The notes beneath the pieces were generated by a model, which saw only the letters and a program-made list of their open reading frames with translations, searched no databases and had not been told where the DNA came from. Source: Parvularcula sp964219355 (GTDB lineage Bacteria > Pseudomonadota > Alphaproteobacteria > Caulobacterales > Parvularculaceae). From it: 64,000 bases of DNA. This document shows, in pieces, positions 8,447-16,082 of this stretch. The stretch covers positions 434,001 to 498,000 of the forward strand of contig CAXPOZ010000003.1 of assembly GCA_964219355.1 (NCBI GenBank), read 5' to 3'. Numbering within the stretch: the stretch's first letter is position 1; each line of letters starts with the position of its first letter. The position numbers were made by a program, and so were the translations under genes.

Positions 8447-10210
8447 TCACGCAGGCGGGCGGTGCTCGGCGCCATGCGCCCGCAGATATTCCGCGACGCC
8501 CTCGTGCCCATAGCGTTCCGCTTCACTGATCGGCGAGCGGAACCCCTGACGCGACGGATCGGTCAGGACCGGCACGGGAACGGTCAGCGAGACATCCGCG
8601 CCATATTCGATGAGCAACTTGGTGATATCGAGATCCCCGCGCTGCGCCGCGGCGATCAGAGGGGTTTCATCCGCGATGACAAAAGCGTCGACATTGGCGC
8701 CTTTCTCCAAAAGCGCGTGCACCATATTGATCTTGCCGGCCTGCACCGCCGCAATCAGCGCATTGCCGTCACCGATCTGCGCCGCTTCGATATTGGCGTC
8801 ATATTCAAGGAGGATATCGACCATTTTGAGGTCGCCCCGATGGGCTGCGACAATCAACGCATTGCCGTCACCCCGGACGCCCATGTCAGGCTTTGCCCCG
8901 GCGTCGAGCAAGGCAATTGCCATCGCATACCGGCCATTTTTTGCTGCAGAGATCAGCGGGCTGCCATCGCCGCGTGCGGCCCGGTTAGGATCAGCGCCAG
9001 CAGCCAGAAGGCGCGTCAGGATCCCATGATCCCCGCTCCTCACGGCCCCGATTAGCGGCGTGCCGTCGCCATAAGAGGCAGCATTCGGATCGGCGCCCAT
9101 TGCGAGCAGACGCTCAACTTCTTCTGTCCGTCCACGGCGGGCCGCAAAATAGAGCTCGGCCGGATCGATTGCAGATGCCGAGAATGTCATCTCTTCTGTG
9201 GGCTTTTCGTCTTCTGCCATGTCGGCTGCGGGCCCTAGCTTCGGTCCTGCGGCTGCGCAGGCAAAGAAGACCACCGGGACAAGCGCAGTACCCAGAAGAA
9301 GACGCGGACGTCCCGAGACATTCTCGCGGGTCAATAGTCGCAAGCGGTCGGCCAGCATCTCCTTGCGCCGGATAGCTGGCAGCGCGAGCGCCGGGCTGCG
9401 CCCAAGAATTTGTCTACTAGCGACTTTGAGCAGTGCGTCGGCCATGGCCTCCCCGCCCCCTGCCCGCTCTGCCGCATAGGCATCACAAAGCTTCTCGCGT
9501 TCTCGCGCGATCAGCGGCCGCAGCGCATGGATCGGCAGGTTCCACCAGAACAGCGCGGAAATGGTCCGTATCGTGACTTCCAGTAGATTGTCCTGACGGG
9601 CCAGATGCGCGATTTCATGTTCAAGCACGGGCCGCAGGCTTTCATCCGCGACCATGTCTTCGGGCAGGATGATGACGGGCCGGAAGAACCCGGCGAGCAT
9701 CGGCCCTTCGACCTCGCCCGAGACCATGACACGCGCCGGGCGGGAGAGGCTTGCGGCAACGGGCTGGCTGAGCGGCCGAGCTCTCCTGATCAGCGCGCTG
9801 ACGCTGATCATTTCACTGATCAGCCGGAAGAGTAGCGCCGCCGCCCCGAGCCCCCAGAGAAGCATCATTCCCGGCAGGACAAAGCCAGACAAGTCAGGTC
9901 CGCTTGAGGTGACGGGCATCGCCTCGGTGATGACCGGAGTCACTTCCGTCCGAGGAACGGCCGCCACTGTTTCCATGACTGGCTGCGGCAGCGCGCCCTC
10001 AATCACGGGCAGCACATTCGCTTCACCAGGCAAGAAGAAGGGCAGCACAAAGAGGATTGGTACGATCAGGATTGCCACGAGCGCCATGTCGTGACGCTCC
10101 CGCACCATGCGGTGCGGCAGGATCCGGTCGAGCAGGAGGATGACACCGGCCAGAATGGCTGTCTCGGCAAGGACGGCCCCAGTGACAGGAAGAAGGGCTT
10201 CAGCGGTCAC
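8447..10210 (-). CDS. M56 (BlaR1-type) membrane metalloprotease fused to ankyrin repeats
   Basis: 587 residues. The N-terminal 320 residues are a BlaR1/MecR1-type M56 peptidase: membrane helices near 10-28, 41-60, 109-133 and 303-321, and the zinc site HEIAH at 198-202 with a downstream EREKLCDAYA segment. Where BlaR1 has a penicillin-binding sensor, this protein has about six ankyrin repeats (about 348-580), each with the TPLI/ALIxAAxxGD...LLxxGAD pattern. By BlaR1 topology the repeats would lie outside the cytoplasmic membrane. The GTG start overlaps the stop of the blaI-like gene (GTGA), so repressor and protease are coupled. BlaR1 relatives cleave their BlaI partner on sensing a signal; the signal here is unknown. 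Confidence 0.88.
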   Translation of the reverse strand: MTAEALLPVTGAVLAETAILAGVILLLDRILPHRMVRERHDMALVAILIVPILFVLPFFLPGEANVLPVIEGALPQPVMETVAAVPRTEVTPVITEAMPVTSSGPDLSGFVLPGMMLLWGLGAAALLFRLISEMISVSALIRRARPLSQPVAASLSRPARVMVSGEVEGPMLAGFFRPVIILPEDMVADESLRPVLEHEIAHLARQDNLLEVTIRTISALFWWNLPIHALRPLIAREREKLCDAYAAERAGGGEAMADALLKVASRQILGRSPALALPAIRRKEMLADRLRLLTRENVSGRPRLLLGTALVPVVFFACAAAGPKLGPAADMAEDEKPTEEMTFSASAIDPAELYFAARRGRTEEVERLLAMGADPNAASYGDGTPLIGAVRSGDHGILTRLLAAGADPNRAARGDGSPLISAAKNGRYAMAIALLDAGAKPDMGVRGDGNALIVAAHRGDLKMVDILLEYDANIEAAQIGDGNALIAAVQAGKINMVHALLEKGANVDAFVIADETPLIAAAQRGDLDITKLLIEYGADVSLTVPVPVLTDPSRQGFRSPISEAERYGHEGVAEYLRAHGAEHRPPA

Positions 10211-10608
10211 GACTTTTCTCCTTTTCCGGAGGATTTACGGGACAGGAATTCCTCACGAAGCGCCTCGATATCCTCAAGGGTCAGCTCTTCGTCTTCGATC
10301 AGATGCTGGGCGAGGCGCCGAGGCGAGCCGTCGAATAGCGATCCCAGCATAGAACCAAGCGCCTTTTTCCGGGCGCCCGTCTGCGTCAGGACGGCCCGAT
10401 AGATATGCGCACGGCCTTCTTTTCGGAAATCTACATAGCCCTTATCCGTCATGATACGGATGGTGGTCAGGACGGTCGTATAGGCAAGGTCATATTCGGC
10501 GCTGAGTGCGTCGGTGACATCACGCACCGTCGCCTCCCCCTTCTCCCACAGGATCGCCATGATCCGGCTTTCCGCTTCGGTCAGCGATGGAGATGTGGGG
10601 CGCGCCAT
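10207..10608 (-). CDS. BlaI/MecI/CopY-family transcriptional repressor
   Basis: 133 residues from the ATG at 10606-10608; the open frame extends upstream through the operator and is not used. The winged helix-turn-helix occupies about 8-75 (LTEAESRIMAILWEKGEATV, then a TTVLTTIRIM recognition helix and wing), and the C-terminal helices provide the dimer interface. BlaI-type repressors bind palindromes as dimers and are cleaved by their M56 partner. That partner gene follows immediately with a four-base overlap. The strong inverted repeat at 10612-10675, which includes the ribosome site, is the likely autoregulatory operator. Confidence 0.92.
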   Translation of the reverse strand: MARPTSPSLTEAESRIMAILWEKGEATVRDVTDALSAEYDLAYTTVLTTIRIMTDKGYVDFRKEGRAHIYRAVLTQTGARKKALGSMLGSLFDGSPRRLAQHLIEDEELTLEDIEALREEFLSRKSSGKGEKS

Positions 10609-10611
10609 AGA

Positions 10612-10675
10612 CGAATTCCTTAGTTGCAGCCATTGCCTGTCACGGCAATGGCATATTGTCAACTAAGGAATTAGG
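10612..10675 (-). promoter_or_regulatory. Nested inverted repeat, candidate BlaI operator/promoter
   Basis: Outer arms TTCCTTAGTTG (10616-10626) and CAACTAAGGAA (10660-10670) are perfect 11-base inverted copies. Inner arms GCCATTGCC (10629-10637) and GGCAATGGC (10644-10652) are also perfect. The right arm extends to the palindrome CTAAGGAATTAG, with a 10 of 12 match in the left arm (10612-10623). A perfect minus-35 TTGACA reads on the minus strand at 10657-10662; no clear minus-10 was seen. The left arm includes the blaI Shine-Dalgarno (AAGGAA). The placement fits repression of blaI, but it could also end the upstream transcript. Confidence 0.6.
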
Positions 10676-10684
10676 AGATGAGCC

Positions 10685-11272
10685 TTACTGCTCGCTGGCG
10701 CAGAACCCGGCCTGCGGCACGACGAGAGAGATGTAGAGAATATCGCGCGGCTGGCGACGGCCCGCTTCCATCTCTGGCTCGACCCATTCGTAGAGCATGA
10801 GGCTGTCCGTCCCGCCCGACGCATTGGCAAGGCAGAAGGCAACCGAAAGACGCTCGCGGTAGCTGTCAGGATCGCCCGAGACGACCTGATAGCCATTGGC
10901 TCTCTCGGTGAGCCCTCCCCGAAGGTCCGGGATCAGCCGGTCAGCATGGTCGGCGCGGAAGCTGGTTGAAACCGTGCAGCCATTCTCCGTGTCAGAGACA
11001 ACGACATCGCTGGTCACCGCCCCGATCGTCCAGGTCGCGTTGCGAACATTGCTGTTGTTCCGGCGGCGTTGAAGTGTCAGCGACTGGCGATTGGCCTGCT
11101 CAAACTGGCTGGCCGTCTGCCCTGCGCGCTGCGCCGGCAGGCAGACCTCATTGATCCCGTATTGCAGATCCGCCAGCCGTTCGACTGGATCATCGAGCTC
11201 CCAGCCCTTGGCGAACCCGGTCGCCGGAAACATCATCGTGGCTGCCGCGGCAAATCCCCAAATTCTTTGCAT
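10685..11272 (-). CDS. Secreted four-cysteine protein, paralogue B
   Basis: 195 residues from the ATG at 11270-11272, which has a GGAG ribosome site nine bases upstream; the longer open frame is not used. The signal peptide spans about 1-21 (ending GFA-KG). It is homologous along its whole length to the protein at 7785-8372, with cysteines 44, 99, 147 and 191 aligning. It lies just upstream of the BlaI/M56-ankyrin pair and points the same way, with the candidate operator between them. Its function is unknown. Flanking of a sensor-protease module by two paralogues suggests they are ligands, substrates or regulated outputs; this is inference. Confidence 0.78.
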   Translation of the reverse strand: MQRIWGFAAAATMMFPATGFAKGWELDDPVERLADLQYGINEVCLPAQRAGQTASQFEQANRQSLTLQRRRNNSNVRNATWTIGAVTSDVVVSDTENGCTVSTSFRADHADRLIPDLRGGLTERANGYQVVSGDPDSYRERLSVAFCLANASGGTDSLMLYEWVEPEMEAGRRQPRDILYISLVVPQAGFCASEQ

Positions 11273-11313
11273 TGTATTTTCTCCAATTCGAGCCGCGGTC
11301 TGTGCATCCGCTT

Positions 11314-11329
11314 GACAACACATGTAGTC
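11314..11329. promoter_or_regulatory. Imperfect 16-base palindrome upstream of paralogue B
   Basis: GACAACACATGTAGTC reads as an imperfect palindrome (12 of 16 positions symmetric) about 42 bases before the start of the secreted paralogue B. The central ACA...TGT is reminiscent of BlaI-family operators (TACA-N2-TGTA) but not an exact match. It differs from the palindrome in front of blaI, so a shared operator is not demonstrated. Confidence 0.25.
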
Positions 11330-11412
11330 ATTATCGTTATTCAATCAATCCTTATTGGATGACAATGTTGTGATTATTCACAGGGCGCGCTTCTCCCCCC
11401 ACTGCACGCAAG

Positions 11413-11441
11413 AAAAAACCCGGCTCAAAGGCCGGGTTTTT
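11413..11441 (-). terminator. Intrinsic terminator after rplQ
   Basis: Arms CCCGGC and GCCGGG with a six-base loop, followed on the minus strand by six T residues. It lies 24 bases beyond the rplQ stop codon and ends the alpha-operon transcript. Confidence 0.9.
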
Positions 11442-11464
11442 CCAGAAACTTATGCGAGACGAGC

Positions 11465-11899
11465 TTACGACTCGATGAGGTCGCCGCCATCGGAAGACGA
11501 GGCTTCCATGGTCGGACCGGAGTCTTTGCCCTTGGCCGTTTCGTCGCGATCAACGAATTCAATGACGGCGCGCGGCGCGTTGTCACCAAAGCGGAAGCCC
11601 GCTTTCATGACGCGGGTATAGCCGCCGTGGCGCTCGGCATAGCGAGGGCCGAGAACTTCGAAGAGTTTGCCAACCATCTCGACGTCGCGGATCTGGCTGA
11701 TCGCCTGACGGCGAGCCGCAAGGTCACCCTTTTTCGCGAGCGTGATGAGCTTGTCCGCAATGGGTTTGAGCTCTTTGGCTTTCGGCAGGGTCGTCGTGAT
11801 CTGCTCATGCTTGATGAGCGAGGCCGCCATATTGGCGAACATGGCTTTCCGGTGACTTGCCGTCCGGTTCAGTTTGCGATGTGCAACGCCGTGGCGCAT
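11465..11899 (-). CDS. rplQ: 50S ribosomal protein L17
   Basis: 144 residues. The first 120 match the L17 fold (MRHG...KLNRTASHRKAM, then TLPKAKELKPIADKLITLAKKG). The last 20 or so form a Ser/Asp-rich acidic tail often seen in alphaproteobacterial L17. It is the last gene of the rpsM-rpsK-rpoA-rplQ unit and is followed by a strong terminator. The 93-base gap to rpoA holds a GC-rich hairpin. Confidence 0.98.
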   Translation of the reverse strand: MRHGVAHRKLNRTASHRKAMFANMAASLIKHEQITTTLPKAKELKPIADKLITLAKKGDLAARRQAISQIRDVEMVGKLFEVLGPRYAERHGGYTRVMKAGFRFGDNAPRAVIEFVDRDETAKGKDSGPTMEASSSDGGDLIES

Positions 11900-11969
11900 G
11901 GGTCTTCTCCACTACTCCGCCTGCCTTATAGCAATCTTTAGACGGATGGTTTGGGTCTCATAATGGTGA

Positions 11970-11988
11970 TGCCGGGCAGAGCCCGGCA
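11970..11988 (-). repeat. GC-rich hairpin between rpoA and rplQ
   Basis: Perfect arms TGCCGGGC and GCCCGGCA around a three-base loop, just after the rpoA stop codon. There is no T-run on the minus strand, so it is more likely an mRNA-stabilising or attenuating stem than a full terminator. Confidence 0.5.
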
Positions 11989-11992
11989 CCGG

Positions 11993-13009
11993 TTAATTCT
12001 GGTCTTCGAACTTGCGGGCAAGCTCTTCGATATTGTCTGGCGGCCAGTCCGGCACATCCATACCAAGATGGAGGCCAAGCGACGCCAGGACTTCTTTGAT
12101 CTCGTTCAGCGACTTGCGGCCGAAGTTCGGCGTACGAAGCATTTCGGCTTCGGTCTTCTGAATGAGGTCGCCGATATAGACGATGTTGTCGTTCTTCAGG
12201 CAGTTGGCCGAACGCACGCTAAGCTCCAGCTCGTCGACTTTGCGCAGAAGCGCTGCGTTGAAGAGAAGCTCTTCTTCCGCGCCGCCGGCTTCGTCCTTCT
12301 TCGGCTCGTCGAAATTGACGAAAACCTGAAGCTGGTCCTGAAGGATACGGGCCGCATAAGCAGCTGCATCCTCGGGGTTCACCGCGCCATTGGTTTCGAT
12401 CTCGAGGATCAGGCGGTCATAATCGAGCACCTGGCCTTCGCGAGTGTTCTCAACCTTGTAGGACACACGGCGAACCGGCGAGTAGAGGCTGTCGACCGGG
12501 ATCAGGCCGATCGGCGCATCTTCCGGACGGTTGCGGTCAGCCGGGACATAGCCCTTGCCGGTCTGCACGGTGATTTCCATGCGCAGATCCGCGCCTTCGT
12601 CGAGCGTACAGATGACGTGATCCTTGTCGAGGATCTCGATGTCAGCCGTTTCCTGAATGTCAGCAGCCGTGACGACGCCCGGGCCCTTCTTGTGAAGGAC
12701 AAGGCGTTTCGGGCCATCGACATGCATGCGGATGGCGAGCTGCTTGATGTTCAGGACGATGATCGTCACGTCTTCGCGGACGCCCGGGATGGACGAGAAT
12801 TCGTGCACCACGCCATCGATCTGGATCGCGGTCACGGCTGCGCCCTGAAGGGACGACATCAGGATACGGCGCAGGGAGTTGCCGAGCGTCAGGCCAAAGC
12901 CCCGCTCCAGCGGTTGCGCAATGATCGTGGCCTTCCGCTCCGGGTCGTAGCTGGGCTCGACCTCGAGTTTCTGCGGCTTGATCAGTTCCTGCCAATTCTT
13001 TTCGAGCAT
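11993..13009 (-). CDS. rpoA: DNA-directed RNA polymerase subunit alpha
   Basis: 338 residues, standard length. The N-terminal domain (about 1-235) mediates dimerisation and beta/beta-prime assembly (ERGFGLTLGNSLRRILMSS). A linker leads to the C-terminal domain (about 255-320) that contacts UP elements and activators (LELSVRSANCLKNDNI, RTPNFGRKSLNEI). An AAGGAG ribosome site precedes the ATG. It follows rpsK by 63 bases within the alpha operon. Confidence 0.98.
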   Translation of the reverse strand: MLEKNWQELIKPQKLEVEPSYDPERKATIIAQPLERGFGLTLGNSLRRILMSSLQGAAVTAIQIDGVVHEFSSIPGVREDVTIIVLNIKQLAIRMHVDGPKRLVLHKKGPGVVTAADIQETADIEILDKDHVICTLDEGADLRMEITVQTGKGYVPADRNRPEDAPIGLIPVDSLYSPVRRVSYKVENTREGQVLDYDRLILEIETNGAVNPEDAAAYAARILQDQLQVFVNFDEPKKDEAGGAEEELLFNAALLRKVDELELSVRSANCLKNDNIVYIGDLIQKTEAEMLRTPNFGRKSLNEIKEVLASLGLHLGMDVPDWPPDNIEELARKFEDQN

Positions 13010-13072
13010 TTGGTCTCCTTGGTGGCCGAGCGTCCCCGACCGACAGAGTGTGAATAGCGCGTCGCTTGGGGG

Positions 13073-13468
13073 TTAGACCCGGCGGCGCTTACGCGGACGG
13101 ACGCCATTGTGCGGAATTGGCGTGACGTCACGAATGTTGGTGACGGTCAGACCCGCCGCCTGCAGGGCACGAAGCGCGCTTTCACGGCCAGAGCCCGGCC
13201 CGCGGACCAGAACGTCAACCGATTTGAGGCCATGTTCCATAGCCTTTTTCGCAGCATCTTCAGCGGCCATCTGCGCAGCGAACGGAGTCGATTTGCGCGA
13301 GCCTTTGAAGCCCATATGGCCGGCTGACGACCAGGAAATCGCATTGCCCTGCTCGTCCGCGATGGTGACCATCGTGTTGTTGAACGACGCGTTCACGTGA
13401 ACGACGCCATTGGTAATATTCTTGCGTTCGCGGCGCCGAACGCCGCCCCGTTGCGGTTGACGAGCCAT
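13073..13468 (-). CDS. rpsK: 30S ribosomal protein S11
   Basis: 131 residues. Typical S11 motifs are visible: VHVNASFNNTMVTI, GHMGFKGSRKSTPFAAQ and the C-terminal TPIPHNGVRPRKRRRV. It sits on the platform of the small subunit near the mRNA exit. Its ATG overlaps the rpsM stop by one base (TAATG), so translation is coupled. rpoA follows. Confidence 0.98.
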   Translation of the reverse strand: MARQPQRGGVRRRERKNITNGVVHVNASFNNTMVTIADEQGNAISWSSAGHMGFKGSRKSTPFAAQMAAEDAAKKAMEHGLKSVDVLVRGPGSGRESALRALQAAGLTVTNIRDVTPIPHNGVRPRKRRRV

Positions 13469-13836
13469 TATTTCTTCTTCCCGGCGATCGGTTTGGCGGG
13501 CCCTTTACGGGTCCGGGCATTAGTATGAGTGCGCTGGCCACGAACCGGCAGGCCACGACGGTGACGCAGGCCGCGATAGCAGCCAAGGTCCATCAGGCGC
13601 TTCACGTTCATCGACGTTTCGCGGCGCAGATCGCCCTCGACGGTGTAATCTTCGTCGATCGTCTCACGAATCCGGAGGATTTCCGCATCCGACAGGTCCT
13701 GCACCCGACGCTCTTCTTCGATCCCGACCTTCTCGACAATCTGTTGAGCGGTCGACGGGCCGATGCCGTGAATATAGGTCAGCGCAATATGAACACGCTT
13801 GTTATTGGGGATATTGACCCCTGCGATCCGAGCCAC
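13468..13836 (-). CDS. rpsM: 30S ribosomal protein S13
   Basis: 122 residues, with a GTG start (13834-13836). The N-terminus MARIAGVNIPNNKRVHIALTYI and the C-terminus with GLRHRRGLPVRGQRT and NARTRKGPAKPIAGKKK are diagnostic. It occupies the head of the small subunit and contacts P-site tRNA and 23S rRNA. It is the first gene of the alpha operon. A 150-base gap with a good promoter separates it from adk. Confidence 0.98.
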   Translation of the reverse strand: MARIAGVNIPNNKRVHIALTYIHGIGPSTAQQIVEKVGIEEERRVQDLSDAEILRIRETIDEDYTVEGDLRRETSMNVKRLMDLGCYRGLRHRRGLPVRGQRTHTNARTRKGPAKPIAGKKK

Positions 13837-13962
13837 GTTGTGGTCCTCTCAAAAACCTTCTGACCTCCCCCACCATGGAGAAGGCCGGTTGAACGATTGC
13901 AGTGGCGCCCAGATGGGCAAAGCCGACCGCGCGAAACGGGTGAAATTCGAGCGAAGCCCGCG

Positions 13963-13990
13963 CTTATAGCTGCGCTTTGGCTCGCGTCAA
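13963..13990 (-). promoter_or_regulatory. Promoter of the rpsM-rpsK-rpoA-rplQ operon
   Basis: Minus-strand TTGACG (13985-13990), 16-base spacer, TATAAG (13963-13968). This is one of the best promoter matches in the window. The minus-35 overlaps the last codons of adk and the transcript would have a leader of about 120 bases before rpsM, room for the S4-type regulation known for alpha operons, although no S4 site was identified. Confidence 0.65.
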
Positions 13991-14574
13991 GACAGGCTAT
14001 CCAGCTCCTTGTCGATTTGTGCTGATACCTCTTGAATTGTGGCCATTCCGTCGACTGCCTTGAGCAGGCCCTTGCCCTCATAATAGGGAATCAGCGGCGC
14101 GGTCTGCTCGCGATAGACCTCAAGGCGCTTGCGGAACGTCTCTTCATTGTCGTCCGCCCGAACCTCGCCGCCCGCAGCCTTGGTCTCGGCAATCCGGGAG
14201 TTCAGCCGGTCCACAAGAGCTTCCTCATCGACCTGCAGTTCAAGCACGATCTCGAGCTTGCGCCCGGCCCGCTCCAGAAGCTCATCGAGCATTTCAGCCT
14301 GCGGCAGCGTCCGCGGGAAGCCATCGAGCAGGAAACCTGGCTCGCAGTCAGGCTCCTCGATACGTTCAGCAACGATGCCCGCGACGATATCGTCAGAAAC
14401 AAGGTCACCGCGGTCCATCACAGCCTTGGCTTTCAGGCCGATCGGCGTTTCCGCAGCGACAGCGCCGCGAAGCATATCGCCCGTCGAGAGCTGCGGGATG
14501 CCGCGAGTTGAAGCGATGTGCTGGGCTTGTGTGCCCTTCCCCGCGCCCGGCGGTCCCAGAAAGATCAGGATCAT
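13987..14574 (-). CDS. adk: Adenylate kinase
   Basis: 195 residues. It interconverts ATP + AMP and 2 ADP in the cytosol. The P-loop GPPGAGKGTQ lies at 7-16, the AMP-binding STGDMLR at about 30-36 and LLDGFPRT near 82-89. The LID is present but lacks the zinc-binding cysteines of Gram-positive enzymes. Its location between secY and rpsM is the common bacterial arrangement. The start overlaps the secY stop by one base (TAATG). Confidence 0.97.
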   Translation of the reverse strand: MILIFLGPPGAGKGTQAQHIASTRGIPQLSTGDMLRGAVAAETPIGLKAKAVMDRGDLVSDDIVAGIVAERIEEPDCEPGFLLDGFPRTLPQAEMLDELLERAGRKLEIVLELQVDEEALVDRLNSRIAETKAAGGEVRADDNEETFRKRLEVYREQTAPLIPYYEGKGLLKAVDGMATIQEVSAQIDKELDSLS

Positions 14575-15929
14575 TAGCGTGCCCCCCTCAATTTCGATTT
14601 CTTGATCAGCGACTCATATTGCTGCGCGAGCAAATGCCCCTGAACCTGCTGAACGGTGTCGAGTGTCACCGTCACGACGATGAGGAGTGACGTCCCCCCA
14701 AGATAAACCGGGATAGCGCTGTACTGTGATCGCAGGATTTCCGGCATCAGACAGACAAGGCAGAGATAGGCCGCACCGATGACCGTGATCCGGGTCAAAA
14801 CGAAGTCGATATATTCTGCCGTCCGGGCACCGGGGCGATAGCCCTGGATATAGCCGCCATATTTCTTGAGGTTATCGGCCGTGTCCTGCGGATTGAAGAC
14901 GATCGAGGTGTAGAGGAAGCAGAAGAAGATGATCCCCGCCGCATAGATCGCCATGTAGAGCGGCTGGCCCGGCGAAATATAAAGTAGCAGCGTCTGCAAC
15001 CATTGCGGGGAGTTATCCCCGATGGCCCCTTGAGCCGTCGCCGGAATGAAGAGGAGCGAAGACGCAAAGATCGGCGGGATCACGCCAGCTGTGTTGAGCT
15101 TCAGCGGCAGGTGGGATTTCTCCCCCTGCACCATGCGGTTGCCCTGCTGGCGGCGCGGATACTGAACAATCAGACGCCGCTGTGACCGCTCCATGAAGAC
15201 AACGAAGGCAATGAGCGCGACGGCCCCTATCAGGACGAAGAGGATGATCGGCGCGGACAGCGCGCCCGACCGGCCAGAGGCGAAAAGCCCGGCTGCCGCA
15301 CGCGGCAGCTCTGCGATAATGCCAGCGAAGATGATGAGGGAGATCCCGTTGCCAATCCCGCGCGAGGTGATCTGTTCACCCAGCCAGACGAGGAACATGA
15401 CCCCGCCGACCAGCGTAACGACGGTAGTCACATAGAAGAACGCATTGGGGTTGGCGACGACAGGCACGGAGACGCCATTGATCGTCCCGGTCGAGCTGGC
15501 GATGGTCGCGGCAATGAAATAGCCCTGCACGGTCGCAAGCAGCACGGTCAGATAACGCGTATATTGGTTGATCTGCCGACGGCCGCTCTCGCCTTCTTTC
15601 TTGACCGCCTCAAGCGAGGGGATCACGGCGGACATCATCTGCATGATAATCGACGCCGAAATATAGGGCATGATGTTGAGCGCGAAGATCGCCATCCGTT
15701 CGGTGGCGCCGCCCGAAAACAGGTTGAACGTGCCAAGAAGGCCGCCTGTCTGCGTCGCGAACAGCTCACGGAAGGCATCAGCGTTGACGCCCGGCAGCGG
15801 AATGAACGTGCCGATGCGATATACGATCAGCGCCCCAAGCGCGAAAAGCAGGCGTTTCTTGAGCTCATCCGCCTTGGCAAAGGAGGAAAGGCTGACATTG
15901 GACGCAAATTGTTCGGCAGCTGATACCAT
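14574..15929 (-). CDS. secY: Preprotein translocase subunit SecY
   Basis: 451 residues with ten hydrophobic segments. SecY is the pore of the SecYEG channel in the inner membrane. Family signatures include the N-terminal ELKKRLLFALGALIVYRIGT, the TM2 plug region with FNLFSGGATERMAIFALNIMPYI, and RRLIVQYPRRQQGNRM in the cytosolic loop that contacts SecA and the ribosome. It is separated from rplO by a 153-base gap that contains an intrinsic terminator, so it may have its own promoter or depend on readthrough. Confidence 0.98.
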   Translation of the reverse strand: MVSAAEQFASNVSLSSFAKADELKKRLLFALGALIVYRIGTFIPLPGVNADAFRELFATQTGGLLGTFNLFSGGATERMAIFALNIMPYISASIIMQMMSAVIPSLEAVKKEGESGRRQINQYTRYLTVLLATVQGYFIAATIASSTGTINGVSVPVVANPNAFFYVTTVVTLVGGVMFLVWLGEQITSRGIGNGISLIIFAGIIAELPRAAAGLFASGRSGALSAPIILFVLIGAVALIAFVVFMERSQRRLIVQYPRRQQGNRMVQGEKSHLPLKLNTAGVIPPIFASSLLFIPATAQGAIGDNSPQWLQTLLLYISPGQPLYMAIYAAGIIFFCFLYTSIVFNPQDTADNLKKYGGYIQGYRPGARTAEYIDFVLTRITVIGAAYLCLVCLMPEILRSQYSAIPVYLGGTSLLIVVTVTLDTVQQVQGHLLAQQYESLIKKSKLRGAR

Positions 15930-15980
15930 GGTCTGTCCCTATCAAAGTCCCGGGACAGATGGCGTCTCTCGGGACGAGCC

Positions 15981-16001
15981 GCAACCAGTAGACCGGTTGC
16001 C
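15981..16001. repeat. Hairpin in the rplO-secY gap
   Basis: Arms GCAACC and GGTTGC with further partial pairing (GT/AC) enclose a short loop about 55-70 bases upstream of the secY start. It lies in the presumed secY leader. Nothing links it to a known riboswitch or ribosomal-protein binding site. Confidence 0.35.
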
Positions 16002-16044
16002 CTCACCCGGCCATCCCCATCCGGGACGACCGCTTCCCCCAAAA

Positions 16045-16076
16045 GGGAGAAAAGCTGCCCGGAAGATCCGGGCAGC
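16045..16076 (-). terminator. Intrinsic terminator between rplO and secY
   Basis: Perfect nine-base arms GCTGCCCGG and CCGGGCAGC with a five-base loop (16054-16076), followed on the minus strand by TTTT, CTCCC and TTTT. It lies six bases past the rplO stop, inside what is usually one continuous spc operon. It may act as a full terminator or an attenuator. Confidence 0.75.
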
Positions 16077-16082
16077 CTAGAC

